Shown: one piece after another, positions 18,482 to 27,991 of the stretch | Layout of the letters: each line of letters begins with the position of its first letter | Position numbering within the stretch: the first letter of the stretch is position 1 | Source: a bacterium BRH_c32 | Lineage (GTDB): Bacteria > Bacteroidota > Ignavibacteria > Ignavibacteriales > Melioribacteraceae | DNA length: 64,000 nt | NCBI GenBank assembly: GCA_001516025.1 | Contig: LOEU01000009.1 | Location: 1-64,000 of the forward strand | Direction: 5' to 3' | Notes under the pieces: generated by a model | What the model was told of the DNA's origin: nothing | Database searches by the model: none | The model's input: the letters and a program-made list of their open reading frames with translations, nothing else | Position numbers and translations under genes: made by a program

Positions 18482-19906
18482 TTGATTCCATACGCAAATC
18501 ATTCGGAGAAGATTGAACTAATTAAAAATGGCACACTCTCGTTGCGTGAGAATGTGCTCTATTTTATTAATGAAATTAAGTCTCAAAAAGATCTTAATGC
18601 ATTCAATTTTGTTTTTGAAGATTGCGTACTTGAAGCAGAAAATATTGAAGAGAAGATAAATTCGGGAACTGCCGGTAAATTAGCCGGAATGGTTATAGCG
18701 ATCAAAGATGTTATTTCTATTAAAGATAAACCGCTTACTTGCTCATCTAAAATGTTAGAAAATTTTAATGCCCTCTATGATGCAACCGTTATTGAGAAGA
18801 TTAAAAAAGAAGACGGTATAATTATCGGCAAGACTAATTGCGATGAATTTGCGATGGGTTCTTCAAATGAAAATTCATTTTTCGGAGCGGTAAAAAATCC
18901 TGTAAATAGATCTAAAGTCCCGGGTGGTTCGAGCGGTGGCTCCGCTGCTGCTGTGGCAGCCGGTCTATGCGATGTTTCTTTAGGCACAGATACCGGAGGA
19001 TCTATCAGACAGCCCGCTTCATTTACGGGCATCTATGGACTTAAACCTACCTACGGAAGAGTTTCACGTTATGGCTTAACTGCATTCGCTTCATCTTTCG
19101 ATTCTATCGGTCCGTTTGCTAATAATAGTTCTGACCTTTCTTTATTACTCGAAGTCCTCTCAGGTCATGATGAAAAAGATTCCACATCAAGTCCGCTCGA
19201 TGTACCCAAATTCAGTGCAATAAAAAATGAAACGGACAAAATTAAACGAATCGGTATCCCCAAAGAATATTTTGGTGAAGGACTTCAAAAAGAAGTAAGA
19301 GAGGCGATCGATAAATTAATTTCGAAGTTGAAGGAAAATGGTTTTGAGATTAAAGAAATTTCGCTTCCGAATAGTGAATACACTATTGCGACATATTATA
19401 TTCTTACTACTGCCGAGACTTCGTCTAATCTTGCACGATATGACGGTGCTAAGTACGGTTATCGAAGCAAAGAATCAAATAATTTAGAAAATCTATATCG
19501 CAATTCACGCAGCGAGGGATTTGGCAAAGAAGTAAAAAGAAGAATTATGCTCGGCACTTACGTTCTCTCGTCGGGTTATTACGATGCTTATTATAAGAAG
19601 GCACAGAAAGTAAGAAGAATGATTAAGAACGATTTTATGAAGGCATTCGAGGAGGTTGATTTAATCCTTACTCCAACTTCCCCTTTTACAGCATTTGATA
19701 TCGGAGCAAAACTTAGCGATCCGATGGAGATGTATTTAAGCGATATTTATACCACCTCTGCTAATCTTGCAGGCATTCCGGGGATAAGCATCCCTATTGG
19801 ATTTGATGAACAGGATTTACCGATCGGAGTTCAATTTCTCGCTAATCAATTTAAAGAAGAAAACTTAGTAGCAATCGCTAATCATATAAGCGAATTAAAA
19901 AAATAA
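18482..19906 (+). CDS. gatA: Asp-tRNA(Asn)/Glu-tRNA(Gln) amidotransferase subunit A
   Basis: This 474-aa amidase-signature enzyme is the glutaminase/amidase part of GatCAB, which converts Glu-tRNA(Gln) or Asp-tRNA(Asn) to the amide form. The Ser-cis-Ser-Lys triad is complete: Lys75 (AIKD), Ser150 in GGSSGGS and Ser174 in TGGSIRQP. A TTG start at 18482 is used because no in-frame ATG lies close; the ribosome-binding site is weak. It lies 11 bp after tatA. Confidence 0.95.
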   Translation: MIPYANHSEKIELIKNGTLSLRENVLYFINEIKSQKDLNAFNFVFEDCVLEAENIEEKINSGTAGKLAGMVIAIKDVISIKDKPLTCSSKMLENFNALYDATVIEKIKKEDGIIIGKTNCDEFAMGSSNENSFFGAVKNPVNRSKVPGGSSGGSAAAVAAGLCDVSLGTDTGGSIRQPASFTGIYGLKPTYGRVSRYGLTAFASSFDSIGPFANNSSDLSLLLEVLSGHDEKDSTSSPLDVPKFSAIKNETDKIKRIGIPKEYFGEGLQKEVREAIDKLISKLKENGFEIKEISLPNSEYTIATYYILTTAETSSNLARYDGAKYGYRSKESNNLENLYRNSRSEGFGKEVKRRIMLGTYVLSSGYYDAYYKKAQKVRRMIKNDFMKAFEEVDLILTPTSPFTAFDIGAKLSDPMEMYLSDIYTTSANLAGIPGISIPIGFDEQDLPIGVQFLANQFKEENLVAIANHISELKK

Positions 19907-19932
19907 TTTTATAAATAAACAGGGTATATTTA

Positions 19933-20805
19933 ATGAGTATTCTACTTGATAAAAATACAAAAGTAGCTGTGCAAGGGGTAACGGGCAGCGAAGGTTCTTT
20001 TCATGCTTTGCAGATGATTGAATATGGAACAAATGTAGTAGCAGGAATTACTCCGGGTAAAGGCGGTACGGTACATGAAGGAATACCCGTATTTAATACA
20101 GTCGAAGATGCAGTAAAAGCAACGGGAGCCGAAGCATCGGCAATATTCGTCCCACCGGCATTTGCAGCAGATGCAATCTTAGAAGCAGCTAATGCAGGAA
20201 TAAAAGTAATTATTTGTATCACCGAAGGCATTCCCGCCAAAGATATGGTCAATGTTTTCAATAGTATAAAGAATAAAGATGTTAGATTAATTGGTCCAAA
20301 CTGCCCGGGAATAATTTCACCCGGTAAGGCAAAAATCGGTATCATGCCCGGCTTCATACATAAAGAAGGTAAAGTTGGCGTGGTTTCACGCAGCGGTACT
20401 CTCACCTATGAAGCGGTGAAACAACTTAGCGATCTCGGCATCGGTCAATCTTCATGCGTCGGTATAGGCGGCGATCCCGTTATCGGTTCGCAATTCAAAG
20501 ATATAATAAAATTATTCAACGAAGATCCTGATACCGAAGGAATTGTAATGATCGGTGAAATTGGCGGCTCGGCAGAAGAAGAAGCTGCCGAATATATTAA
20601 AGAAAATGTTAAGAAGCCCGTAGTCGGATTTATCGCAGGAAGAACCGCACCTCCCGGAAGAAGAATGGGACATGCTGGAGCAATCATCTCCGGCGGTAAA
20701 GGTACGGCAGCAGAAAAAATGGAAGTAATGGAAAAAGCAGGCATTCATGTAGTTCAATCCCCTGCAGAAATCGGTATCACAATGAAAAAAGCACTTGGTT
20801 TATAA
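19933..20805 (+). CDS. sucD: Succinyl-CoA ligase alpha subunit
   Basis: This 290-aa subunit has the CoA-binding Rossmann start ([12 protein letters not shown]), the [11 protein letters not shown] loop and the phospho-histidine His247 in MGHAGAI. It works with the beta subunit SucC in the TCA cycle, making ATP or GTP from succinyl-CoA. sucC is not adjacent, which is unusual compared with the common sucCD pair but not rare in Bacteroidota. ndk follows 24 bp later. Confidence 0.97.
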   Translation: MSILLDKNTKVAVQGVTGSEGSFHALQMIEYGTNVVAGITPGKGGTVHEGIPVFNTVEDAVKATGAEASAIFVPPAFAADAILEAANAGIKVIICITEGIPAKDMVNVFNSIKNKDVRLIGPNCPGIISPGKAKIGIMPGFIHKEGKVGVVSRSGTLTYEAVKQLSDLGIGQSSCVGIGGDPVIGSQFKDIIKLFNEDPDTEGIVMIGEIGGSAEEEAAEYIKENVKKPVVGFIAGRTAPPGRRMGHAGAIISGGKGTAAEKMEVMEKAGIHVVQSPAEIGITMKKALGL

Positions 20806-20829
20806 ATAGTATAATAATTGGAGGATAAT

Positions 20830-21261
20830 TTGAGCAACAAAACTTTAGCAATTCTTAAACCGGATTGCGTAAGAAAAGGATTAATAGGAGAAGTAATTAC
20901 TAAAATCACTGATGACGGATTCAAGGTTATCGCACTTAAGATGGTTAGATTAACAAAAGATTCAGCCGGCGGTTTTTATGAGATTCATAAAGAAAGACCT
21001 TTCTTCGGCGAACTAATAGATTATATGACTTCCGGTCCATGCGTGCCAATTGTTTTGGAAAGAGAAAATGCTGTTGAAAATTTCAGAAAACTTATCGGTG
21101 CTACTGATCCACAAAAAGCTGCAGATGGTACAATAAGAAAATTATACGCCGAAAGTATTCAAGAAAATATTATTCATGGTTCAGACTCGGATGAGAATGC
21201 AGCAAAAGAGATATCTCACTTTTTTTCAAGAAAAGAACTTTTAGAAATTAACGGATTTTAA
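20830..21261 (+). CDS. ndk: Nucleoside diphosphate kinase
   Basis: This 143-aa enzyme equalises NTP pools through a phospho-histidine intermediate, His116 in NIIHGSDS. It has the LAILKPDCV start and a normal length. I place the start at the TTG at 20830, because a GGAGG ribosome-binding site at 20820-20824 precedes it. The longer frame from 20818 would run through that site and add four residues not seen in the family. It follows sucD, and the succinyl-CoA ligase and NDK activities are metabolically linked. Confidence 0.96.
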   Translation: MSNKTLAILKPDCVRKGLIGEVITKITDDGFKVIALKMVRLTKDSAGGFYEIHKERPFFGELIDYMTSGPCVPIVLERENAVENFRKLIGATDPQKAADGTIRKLYAESIQENIIHGSDSDENAAKEISHFFSRKELLEINGF

Positions 21262-21266
21262 TAAAT

Positions 21267-22298
21267 ATGAAAAAATTATTAGTTGTATTATTAATCGCTC
21301 TCCTATTCGGATGCAGCAAAGATGAAAAGAAAGACACGGTTACTGCCGATGCAAAGTATAAAGATGTTCTAGGTAATTTAGAATCGTATGATGATGATGT
21401 TGCTGATCTAAATATTCTTTATAAATTCAAAAAAGGTGATAAGTTTAGTTTTAAACTTACTACTATCTCTTCGACCAATGCTGTGATTGAAGCTGATTCT
21501 ACTATCAAAGCTGACTCAAAAGAGACCACATATTACACATTCGATTTTGAAGTGCTTAATAAAAAAGGTGCTGAGTATGATCTAAATGTCAATATCAAAG
21601 CTATCGCAATCAATGCCGAGATGAACGGGCAGAAATTTGATTTCGATTCCAAGAAACAGTACACTCCCGAAGAAAAACAGCAGTTTCTTCAATACACAGT
21701 CTTAATTGATCATCCATATAAAATCGTAATGGATCAATCAGGCGAGATTAAAGATGTTACAGGTTTAGAAAAAATGGTTGATGAAATGCTTGCAGTTCAG
21801 GCAAAGGGACAGAAAGTTCCGCCGGAACAACGTTTAGGATTAATCGAAAATTTTGAACAAGGCGCAATCAAACCGATGACTCAATTGGTATTCCGTAAAT
21901 TACCTGCTCATCAAATCAATAAAGATTCAGTTTGGACTGATGAATACCCCGGTTCTATCGGTGTATTTCAATTGAAGAATAAAGTCAATTTCAAACTCGA
22001 AGATTTTGTAAAAAACGGTGATAACAAAGCCGCCGTTATTTCTGCAAAATTATCCGTTACATGGGAAGGGAAAAACAAAGGCACTCAAGAAGGTATTGAA
22101 TACGAATATAAAAACCCTGTAATCTCAGGCGATGGAGTTATTTTATTCGATATCGATAGAGGTATCGTAAAGAAATCTGATACCGGAACAGGTTTGGAAC
22201 TTTCAGTCTCAATGCAGGCAAAAGACTCCACAGGCAAGATGAAAAAAACTACTCGCACAGAAAAAACTATGAATAGAAATATTGTAGAACTACTTTAA
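21267..22298 (+). CDS. DUF6263-like lipoprotein
   Basis: This 343-aa protein has a lipoprotein signal peptide with lipobox LLFGC (Cys16). The mature part is rich in beta strands, with an YKFKKGDKFSFKLTT start, a PEEKQQFLQY helix and a C-terminal repeat of the same fold (ISAKLSVTWEGKNKG). This matches proteins I recall as DUF6263, found on Bacteroidota surfaces without known function. It lies 5 bp after ndk at the end of the plus-strand run and is followed by a strong hairpin at 22309-22334. Confidence 0.75.
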   Translation: MKKLLVVLLIALLFGCSKDEKKDTVTADAKYKDVLGNLESYDDDVADLNILYKFKKGDKFSFKLTTISSTNAVIEADSTIKADSKETTYYTFDFEVLNKKGAEYDLNVNIKAIAINAEMNGQKFDFDSKKQYTPEEKQQFLQYTVLIDHPYKIVMDQSGEIKDVTGLEKMVDEMLAVQAKGQKVPPEQRLGLIENFEQGAIKPMTQLVFRKLPAHQINKDSVWTDEYPGSIGVFQLKNKVNFKLEDFVKNGDNKAAVISAKLSVTWEGKNKGTQEGIEYEYKNPVISGDGVILFDIDRGIVKKSDTGTGLELSVSMQAKDSTGKMKKTTRTEKTMNRNIVELL

Positions 22299-22308
22299 AT
22301 ATTCCCCT

Positions 22309-22334
22309 CCGGCATTGAACCCCTTCAATGCCGG
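22309..22334 (+). terminator. Hairpin ending the psd-ndk-lipoprotein run
   Basis: A perfect 11-bp stem CCGGCATTGAA/TTCAATGCCGG with a CCCC loop lies 10 bp after the lipoprotein stop and is followed by AAATTTCTC. The T run is poor, but the stem strength and position fit a transcript end. Confidence 0.7.
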
Positions 22335-22631
22335 AAATTTCTCATCTCAGAATTGATATAATTCACCATAAAAGTTTCAATAAATAGAATAATTACTAGT
22401 TTAACTTTCTTGCTAAAGCTGTGCTCAATCTTCGGAATAAATAGTGTTAAACCATGTGGTATTTTTTACTACATGGGCATTAATGAATACGCTTCAATAG
22501 CAGTTTTTTAATCTTTACACCAAATACACATATATTGCTCTTTAATTCTACACCCCAAAAACCTAAATTATACTCAAGATTTTTAAGTAACACTCTATTT
22601 ACATTTAGTACAAATTAATAAAGGAGTTTAT
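22335..22631. other. Gene-free stretch
   Basis: AT-rich sequence between the lipoprotein terminator and a small plus-strand gene. I see no reading frame of note. One short inverted repeat, CCATGT/ACATGG, lies near 22453-22477. A ribosome-binding site AAAGGAG just before 22632 belongs to the next gene. Confidence 0.4.
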
Positions 22632-22841
22632 ATGTCACTCATAAATAGTTTTTCACTATATGACGAACAATACGAAACCTTAATAAATCTTGGACTTTGC
22701 AGAGAAAAAGCAATTCTTTTTGCTAACTCCCCTCAAACCGAAAAACGCAGAAGAACTACAAGAATTATGGAAGAAGCTGATAACCTAAAAGAGAGAATAA
22801 AAAAAAGCTATAGGAAATCCAGAGATAAATATAAATTTTAA
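22632..22841 (+). CDS. Hypothetical 69-aa basic protein
   Basis: This 69-aa protein has an acidic-to-neutral N-terminal half (SLYDEQYETLINLGLCREKA) and a strongly basic helical C-terminal half with RRRTTR and KERIKKSYRKSRDK. An AAAGGAG ribosome-binding site lies seven bases upstream, which supports translation. It is flanked by gene-free stretches. No family is recognised; the basic helix could bind nucleic acid, but that is a guess. Confidence 0.55.
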   Translation: MSLINSFSLYDEQYETLINLGLCREKAILFANSPQTEKRRRTTRIMEEADNLKERIKKSYRKSRDKYKF

Positions 22842-23172
22842 TTTTCCATTAATTGAAGGACGCAATAAATATTGTTGAGGCGCAATTGGAAAATCATGAA
22901 GAAATGAGAGACCTTTTCGATAAGACAAAAGAAGATGCTCGACATTTTGATAACGGGAGTGGTTTTTGGTCTAACCAAATATTTGCATGCTTTATCATAT
23001 TTTTTTGAGGACGAGGAAATAAAAATAAAGTGTGTAAATGTTTGTTAGACTTTATCTTTCTTGATTTTATCTCTATCGAATGAGAAGATTTTTATATCTG
23101 TATTTTGCTTTTGTATCTCATCTTTTATTAACCAAAACAGGTAATCGGAATGTAGATTCATTTATATTTTCT
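22842..23172. other. Gap with two short unassigned frames
   Basis: Two short frames are visible. On the plus strand, 22862-23008 is open without a start at its beginning (an ATG lies at 22904) and ends in a hydrophobic FACFIIFF; it looks like a gene remnant. On the minus strand, 23045-23161 encodes 38 aa starting MNLHSDYLFWLIKDE, directly after the DUF305 gene. Neither has a clear family or ribosome-binding site. Confidence 0.25.
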
Positions 23173-23625
23173 CTATTGATTTATTCTCAGCAAGTATTCT
23201 TCCATTAATTTAATCTCCCTCTCTTGAGCTTCTATTATATCGTTAGCAAGTTTCCTCACTTCGATATCTCTTATGTTAGCTTTTTCACTTGTGAGTATAG
23301 CAGATGAATGGTGAGGAATCATAGCTTTCATATATTGGCTGTCTGTAACAAATATTTGCTGCCGTAAGAAAAATACAACTACGAAAAATAATATTGAACT
23401 GGTCGAAATTAATATTTTATTTAATTTTTGATTTTGATACATCCCGGGCATAAAGTTTATCATGACTATTACCATTGGCAGTACCATTAATAGTGCCATA
23501 TAAATTCTTGTTAAGCTGATATAAAAATGATCGAATTCTGTTATATTTAGAAACATTACCAAATACATTATTATAAATGAGGTCAACATCATTAGGAACA
23601 TTTTCATATAATTATTTTCTTTCAT
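23173..23625 (-). CDS. DUF305-like membrane protein
   Basis: This 150-aa protein has three predicted membrane helices (about residues 10-27, 37-58 and 70-88). A C-terminal DUF305 module follows, with the characteristic MIPHHSSAILTSE motif and a final charged helix (DIIEAQEREIKLMEEY). The His pair is thought to bind metal, and such proteins are often found with copper or general stress genes. It lies 9 bp downstream of a CsbD-like gene. A stress role is inferred from context. Confidence 0.8.
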   Translation of the reverse strand: MKENNYMKMFLMMLTSFIIMYLVMFLNITEFDHFYISLTRIYMALLMVLPMVIVMINFMPGMYQNQKLNKILISTSSILFFVVVFFLRQQIFVTDSQYMKAMIPHHSSAILTSEKANIRDIEVRKLANDIIEAQEREIKLMEEYLLRINQ

Positions 23626-23634
23626 CTCTCTCTC

Positions 23635-23838
23635 CTATCCATATACATATAAGTAAAATAAATATAATAGTTCTTCACGAGAAACTTTTATTTTCTTCTG
23701 AATATTATTAAAAAGCTCTTCTTCATCATCATTATATTCAAGTTCTTCTTCTGTTAAATTTTTGAAGTTTTCTTTTAATCTATTCCTTATCAGCTCCCAA
23801 TTTCCTTGTATTTTTGATCGTCCCATCATATTAACCAT
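23635..23838 (-). CDS. Divergent CsbD-like protein
   Basis: This 67-aa protein has the CsbD order of features: a KIQGNWELIRNRLKENF helix and LTEEELEY, then a long acidic stretch and a KKIKVSREEL helix. It parallels the more typical CsbD gene upstream (23971-24186) and is probably a diverged duplicate. CsbD proteins are small, abundant general-stress proteins of unclear mechanism. It is separated from that copy by a strong terminator and probably heads a transcript with the DUF305 gene. Confidence 0.7.
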   Translation of the reverse strand: MVNMMGRSKIQGNWELIRNRLKENFKNLTEEELEYNDDEEELFNNIQKKIKVSREELLYLFYLYVYG

Positions 23839-23880
23839 TCACCTCTCTCCCAATGGTTTATCCTTCTTTAGAAAAAAATA

Positions 23881-23929
23881 AATCTATCCGAAATTCATTT
23901 CTATAATTCTCAGGAATTTCGGATAGATT
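23881..23929 (-). terminator. Strong terminator between the two CsbD genes
   Basis: A perfect 16-bp inverted repeat (23881-23896 with 23914-23929, 17-nt loop) is followed on the minus strand by a seven-T run. It starts about 40 bp after the stop of the 71-aa CsbD gene. This is one of the strongest intrinsic terminators in the window. Confidence 0.88.
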
Positions 23930-23970
23930 GAAATCATTTCCCTCTAAAGGAAAAGATTAATTAATTACCA

Positions 23971-24186
23971 TCAGATTATATCATTATCATCATACTCATC
24001 TGCATAAGTGTTAATTAGTTCAATCGTTTTGTCCTTAGATTTCCCGATTTTTTCTTGAAGTTTTCCAAGTAGTTCATCTTCCTTTCCATCAACGTACATT
24101 AAATCATCGTCGGTTAAATCAGCATATTCTTGTTTTAACTTCCCTTTTACTTGATTCCATTTACCTTTTATTCTTAATGTATCCAT
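23971..24186 (-). CDS. CsbD-family stress protein
   Basis: This 71-aa protein is a clear CsbD member: KGKWNQVKGKLKQEYADLTDDDL near its start, GKEDELLGKLQEKIGKSKD in the middle and an acidic tail. In Bacillus, CsbD is induced by general stress through sigma-B; its biochemical role is unknown. An AGGAG-type ribosome-binding site precedes the ATG. It lies 59 bp downstream of a 49-aa lmo0937-type gene. Confidence 0.88.
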   Translation of the reverse strand: MDTLRIKGKWNQVKGKLKQEYADLTDDDLMYVDGKEDELLGKLQEKIGKSKDKTIELINTYADEYDDNDII

Positions 24187-24245
24187 AATGTACTCCTATA
24201 TTTAGTGAAAAAATGTTACATATTACATTGATTACCGAAATTACT

Positions 24246-24395
24246 TTAGATCGGTTTTCGTCCCGTAATTACTCTTATCAGTACAACAACAATAGCAATA
24301 ACTAAAAGGATATGAATGAACCCGCCGATTGTATATCCGGTAACAAAACCTAATAGCCATAAAATCATCAAGATTACAAATATTGTCCATAGCAT
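24246..24395 (-). CDS. lmo0937-type 49-aa membrane peptide
   Basis: A short ATG-started frame with an excellent GAAGGAG ribosome-binding site encodes a 49-aa peptide of two hydrophobic helices. The first begins MLWTIFVILMILWLLG; the second runs over about residues 27-43; a basic GRKPI tail closes it. This is the signature of lmo0937-family (DUF5670-like) membrane peptides, commonly found near CsbD and other stress genes. It is shorter than most gene-calling cutoffs. Role unknown. Confidence 0.82.
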   Translation of the reverse strand: MLWTIFVILMILWLLGFVTGYTIGGFIHILLVIAIVVVLIRVITGRKPI

Positions 24396-24423
24396 AATTT
24401 TTACTCCTTCTATTTATAATAAA

Positions 24424-24530
24424 TTATTTAATATCCATATTTAATCCTTTTTGCACGTCCAGCTTAGCATTCTCTAACCAATTTTCTGTATCATCTATTG
24501 ATTGATTTACGTATGTTTTATGTGCTTCAT
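24424..24530 (-). pseudogene. Small frame interrupted after seven codons
   Basis: A GGAGAGG ribosome-binding site and ATG (24528-24530) open a frame that stops after seven codons. The neighbouring frame is open for about 35 codons across the same stretch (NQSIDDTENWLENAK, then LNMDIK) and ends at 24424. One base change would join them into a short amphipathic peptide. It may be a decayed stress peptide or chance. Confidence 0.3.
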
Positions 24531-24695
24531 GGTTACCTCTCCTTTTTTGTTATTCTAAACTTAAGAAAGGCAAGAGCTCTTTTGGTAGAGCAATTAATGT
24601 GTGATTAATGTAGGTATTGCAAAATTGTAATTGAGGCAAATGTTTGCACAGCCTTGTGGCATGAACCACCACAAGCTTTTAGTTATCTTTACTAA

Positions 24696-25322
24696 TTAAA
24701 TTAGTTCTTTTTCAATTGCATATCGGATGATTTCAGCATTCGTTTTCATTCTCATTTTTTCCATGATTCTTGAGCGGTATGAAGTAACCGTATTTACGCT
24801 AATAAAGAGCAATTCTGCTATATCTCTTACCGGCTTTCCTTCTGCAATTAATTTCATAACTTCAAATTCACGAGTGGATAATGTTTCATGAAGAGGCTTT
24901 TCATAATCGGTATTTAATTCCTGAGCAAGATATTCGGCAAGATTAGAGCTAATATATCTTCTTCCTTCTTGTATCTTTCTTAAAGCTTCTACTACTGTCT
25001 TAGAAGCCATTGCCTTTGTTACATATCCCGAAGCACCGGCTCTAAGAGCCGTTACTGCCATTCTGTCTTCAGGGTGCATACTTAAAATTAATATCTTTAC
25101 TTCCGGCTGTTGAAATAGTACGTCCTTAATAATATCTAATCCACTTCTTCCCGGTAATGCTATATCTAATATTATTATATCTACTTTTGTTGTCTGAAGT
25201 AATTCAAAAAGCTCTTCGGCACTAGTTGCTTCACCGACTATTTCAATATCCTTCTCTTTTGCAATTACTTTTTTTAATCCATCTCGGATTAATTCGAAAT
25301 CATCCACTAATATTACTTTCAT
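24696..25322 (-). CDS. NarL/FixJ-type response regulator
   Basis: This 208-aa regulator has a receiver domain (residues 1-120) with acidic pocket D7/D8, phospho-acceptor Asp53 (LDIALPG) and a conserved Lys near 104. A LuxR-type helix-turn-helix follows at about residues 145-205 (LSTREFEVMKLIAEG, then ISVNTVTSYRSRIMEKM). It overlaps the end of the large kinase gene by 23 bp, so the two form a two-component pair. Downstream targets are not visible, but the stress genes just beyond it are candidates. Confidence 0.93.
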   Translation of the reverse strand: MKVILVDDFELIRDGLKKVIAKEKDIEIVGEATSAEELFELLQTTKVDIIILDIALPGRSGLDIIKDVLFQQPEVKILILSMHPEDRMAVTALRAGASGYVTKAMASKTVVEALRKIQEGRRYISSNLAEYLAQELNTDYEKPLHETLSTREFEVMKLIAEGKPVRDIAELLFISVNTVTSYRSRIMEKMRMKTNAEIIRYAIEKELI

Positions 25323-27786
25323 AACTATCCTTATGTATAGGCATTTTTAAATGAAGTTCCACTCCCCCCGCTTCATGATTCTTTATATCTATTTCTCCAT
25401 CCAATAATATAATTCTTTCTCTCATTCCTATTAATCCAATTGATTTAAGACTATCCAAGCTATCTTGACTTATTCCGATGCCGTTATCAATAATCTTCAT
25501 CTCAAATATAGAATTATTTATTATTAAATCAACTTTTACTTCTGTTGCATTCGAGTGCCTTGCAACATTTGTTAAACCTTCTTGAAAAATTCTAAATAAA
25601 CCAAGTCTGGTTTTATCGTCAAAGTTGTATTCAATTACTTCTTTTTTTATAGAGGTTTTTATTTTAAATCGATCTTCAAACTCTTTTAACTGCCATTCGA
25701 GAGCAGATACAAAATCTAAATGATCAAGTACATCCGGACGAAGCATAGTGGCTATATTTTGCACAGAAGCAATCGCTTTTATTATCAGAGATTCGATCGC
25801 TTGTAAATTTAGTATCATTAATTCTGTTTTTGGATTATTGTTCTCTAATTCATCTATCATTAAATCCACATCCATCTTTAAAGCTGTCAATAACTGACCA
25901 AACTCATCATGAATTTCACGTGCTAAGAATTTCCTTTCATCTTCACGAGTTAATTGCAGTTTTTCGGTTAATGCCCTTAATTGTTTCTGAGACAGTAATA
26001 ATTCATACTCCATTTTTCTTAAATCGGTAACGTCTAAAGTAGCACCTATTATTTTAGTTACTTCCCCGTTCTCGTCTTTTCGCTTAATTGCATTTGTTTG
26101 CAGATGTCTTATTTCTCCATCCGGTCTTACAATCTTTTCGTACTGCGAAAGAGTCTCCCCTTTAGCGATAAAATTTTTAAGATTTTTTAATATTCTGTCT
26201 CTATAATCCGGATGAAGTATTTTTTCTAAAGCATCTAATGATGGAGTATGTACCATTTCGCTTACACCAAAAATCTTATATAACTCCTCAGACCAATGGA
26301 GCATATTAGTTTTAATATTATATTCCCAGCTTCCAAGATGAGCTAATTCTTCGGCTTGTGCTAACATGGTTTTTTGCTGAATTAATCTTCTCTCATTTTT
26401 TCGTTTTTCAGTTACATCAGTAACTACCGTAAGATGCCCGGTAGCTTTTCCATTTGAATCCCTTTTATAAATCCAATCGATCTGAATTTCAATTATTTTA
26501 CCCGATTTGGTTTTTCGTGGCGCAATTTGAGTCGTGGGTTCTAATGTCCCGTCTTTAGATATTACTAAAAAATCCAATATCTTTTTAATAAACTCCTCAT
26601 CCGTATGAATTTCCCATGCTTTTTTTCCTATCATTTCTTCCATATTAAATTCATACAAATCTGCATAAGCTTGATTGACAATCGTAATCATTCCATCTAA
26701 ATCGGTTTCTATTATTCCATGTGGATGCTTCTCTACAATATTTCTATATTTTGTTTCACTCTCAATTAATTTTTTTTCTGTCTCTTTCCTAGATGTAATA
26801 TCTTTAAAGAAAAACATATCTCCAATTTTATGTTCATTGCTATTTATCGTACTTCTTGTAATTAGAATAAATTTATTCTCTCCATTTATTTGATACTCCT
26901 TTTCCTCTCTTCTATTTTCATTAATACTATATGCTTCTTCCAATATTCTGGATAATAAAGGATTTCTATCATTATCGTTTTCTAAATTAAATATTTCTTT
27001 TGCCGTATCATTAATATGGATAATTTCCTTTGATTCATTTAGGACAATTACCCCATCAACCATCGAACTAAATAAATTAGAAGAAATATCCTCAAGTTTT
27101 AATGAAAAAATTCTTTGATCGTGAATGGCAAGGAAAATAAAAAATGAGTGGATTACACTCATTGACTCTGCAAATCGGAATGGACTTTTAATGTTGAATA
27201 CTGAAGGTAATATGAGATATGCTAAAATTGCAATTAATAAACTAAATATCCCTCCCATAAATATAAGGTTAGCTGCTCTTCTTTGGGAGTTATTTTTTGT
27301 TATCATTCCATGCTGCATTATTAGATATAAGCCGATTACCAACGGAATTGCAATCGATATTATTACAAGTGGATAAAAAAGATTACCTATTACTTCATCG
27401 GGTCCTGAAGCCGAATATCTCACTCCTTTTATTACCTGATTTGTAAATAAAGACACTATTACACTTAAAAGAGTGATGAAGTTCATTATAAAAAATTTCC
27501 AATCTCTTTTCTTACTTGTGAAAGCATAGGCAAAATTCAGAAACCAAAATCCGATTGAGAGCCAAAATATTGATGCGATTCGGAACCAAATCTCAAGTGA
27601 TTCAGCTCCAAGATTCAAAGTTACTAATTCAATTAATATTAGAAACAGAAGATTGAGTGAATAAAAAATATAATTTTTATTTATGGGCGAATTTTGTTTT
27701 TGAATGATAATATAATACATCAAGAGAGCATTCACCAAAAGCGCTATTGAAGGCATTAATGAATAAAAATCCATATAAACTCTCAT
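25300..27786 (-). CDS. Multi-PAS NarX/DegS-type histidine kinase
   Basis: This 828-aa kinase starts with a seven-helix membrane sensor (about residues 8-225) of the histidine-kinase 7TM type. Three PAS domains follow (about 235-340, 350-470 and 475-600), the last two with PAC-like ends. Then comes a HisKA_3 dimerisation helix with the phospho-accepting His626 in REIHDEFGQ, and a HATPase domain with DNGIGI. It phosphorylates the overlapping NarL-type regulator. The ligand sensed is not evident. The ATG at 27786 or the one four codons on could be the start. Confidence 0.93.
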   Translation of the reverse strand: MRVYMDFYSLMPSIALLVNALLMYYIIIQKQNSPINKNYIFYSLNLLFLILIELVTLNLGAESLEIWFRIASIFWLSIGFWFLNFAYAFTSKKRDWKFFIMNFITLLSVIVSLFTNQVIKGVRYSASGPDEVIGNLFYPLVIISIAIPLVIGLYLIMQHGMITKNNSQRRAANLIFMGGIFSLLIAILAYLILPSVFNIKSPFRFAESMSVIHSFFIFLAIHDQRIFSLKLEDISSNLFSSMVDGVIVLNESKEIIHINDTAKEIFNLENDNDRNPLLSRILEEAYSINENRREEKEYQINGENKFILITRSTINSNEHKIGDMFFFKDITSRKETEKKLIESETKYRNIVEKHPHGIIETDLDGMITIVNQAYADLYEFNMEEMIGKKAWEIHTDEEFIKKILDFLVISKDGTLEPTTQIAPRKTKSGKIIEIQIDWIYKRDSNGKATGHLTVVTDVTEKRKNERRLIQQKTMLAQAEELAHLGSWEYNIKTNMLHWSEELYKIFGVSEMVHTPSLDALEKILHPDYRDRILKNLKNFIAKGETLSQYEKIVRPDGEIRHLQTNAIKRKDENGEVTKIIGATLDVTDLRKMEYELLLSQKQLRALTEKLQLTREDERKFLAREIHDEFGQLLTALKMDVDLMIDELENNNPKTELMILNLQAIESLIIKAIASVQNIATMLRPDVLDHLDFVSALEWQLKEFEDRFKIKTSIKKEVIEYNFDDKTRLGLFRIFQEGLTNVARHSNATEVKVDLIINNSIFEMKIIDNGIGISQDSLDSLKSIGLIGMRERIILLDGEIDIKNHEAGGVELHLKMPIHKDSYESNISG

Positions 27787-27991
27787 TGTATAATAAAAGT
27801 CAATTTACATAAACACTATGGATAATTGCAAGATTTTTATTGAAAAGTAGTATAATAAACTACATGTATTTAATAATTTTCACTACAACCTTAATCCCGA
27901 TTATTTACAAAATTAATGAAAGTTATACTCTGTTTTATAATACTCTTCTTACCATATTTTAAACAATACAAAATTAAAGGCATCCGAAATT
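27787..27991. other. Divergent intergenic stretch
   Basis: AT-rich region between the divergent kinase and permease genes, expected to hold promoters for both. I could not assign a convincing -35/-10 pair. A five-base inverted repeat GTAGT/ACTAC lies at 27847-27863. Nothing else stands out. Confidence 0.3.

Noticed and set aside
20001-20757. Overlapping antisense frames of 81-134 codons in sucD
   Set aside because: Shadow frames with low-complexity composition; sucD is certain on the plus strand.
20818-20829. Upstream TTG as ndk start
   Set aside because: The codons overlap the GGAGG ribosome-binding site that serves the TTG at 20830.
24565-24640. tRNA-like sequence (GCTC...GGTAGAGC D-arm lookalike followed by ATTAA/TTAAT)
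   Set aside because: The anticodon-loop position 33 is not U, no TTC-type T loop is present and the acceptor strands do not pair.
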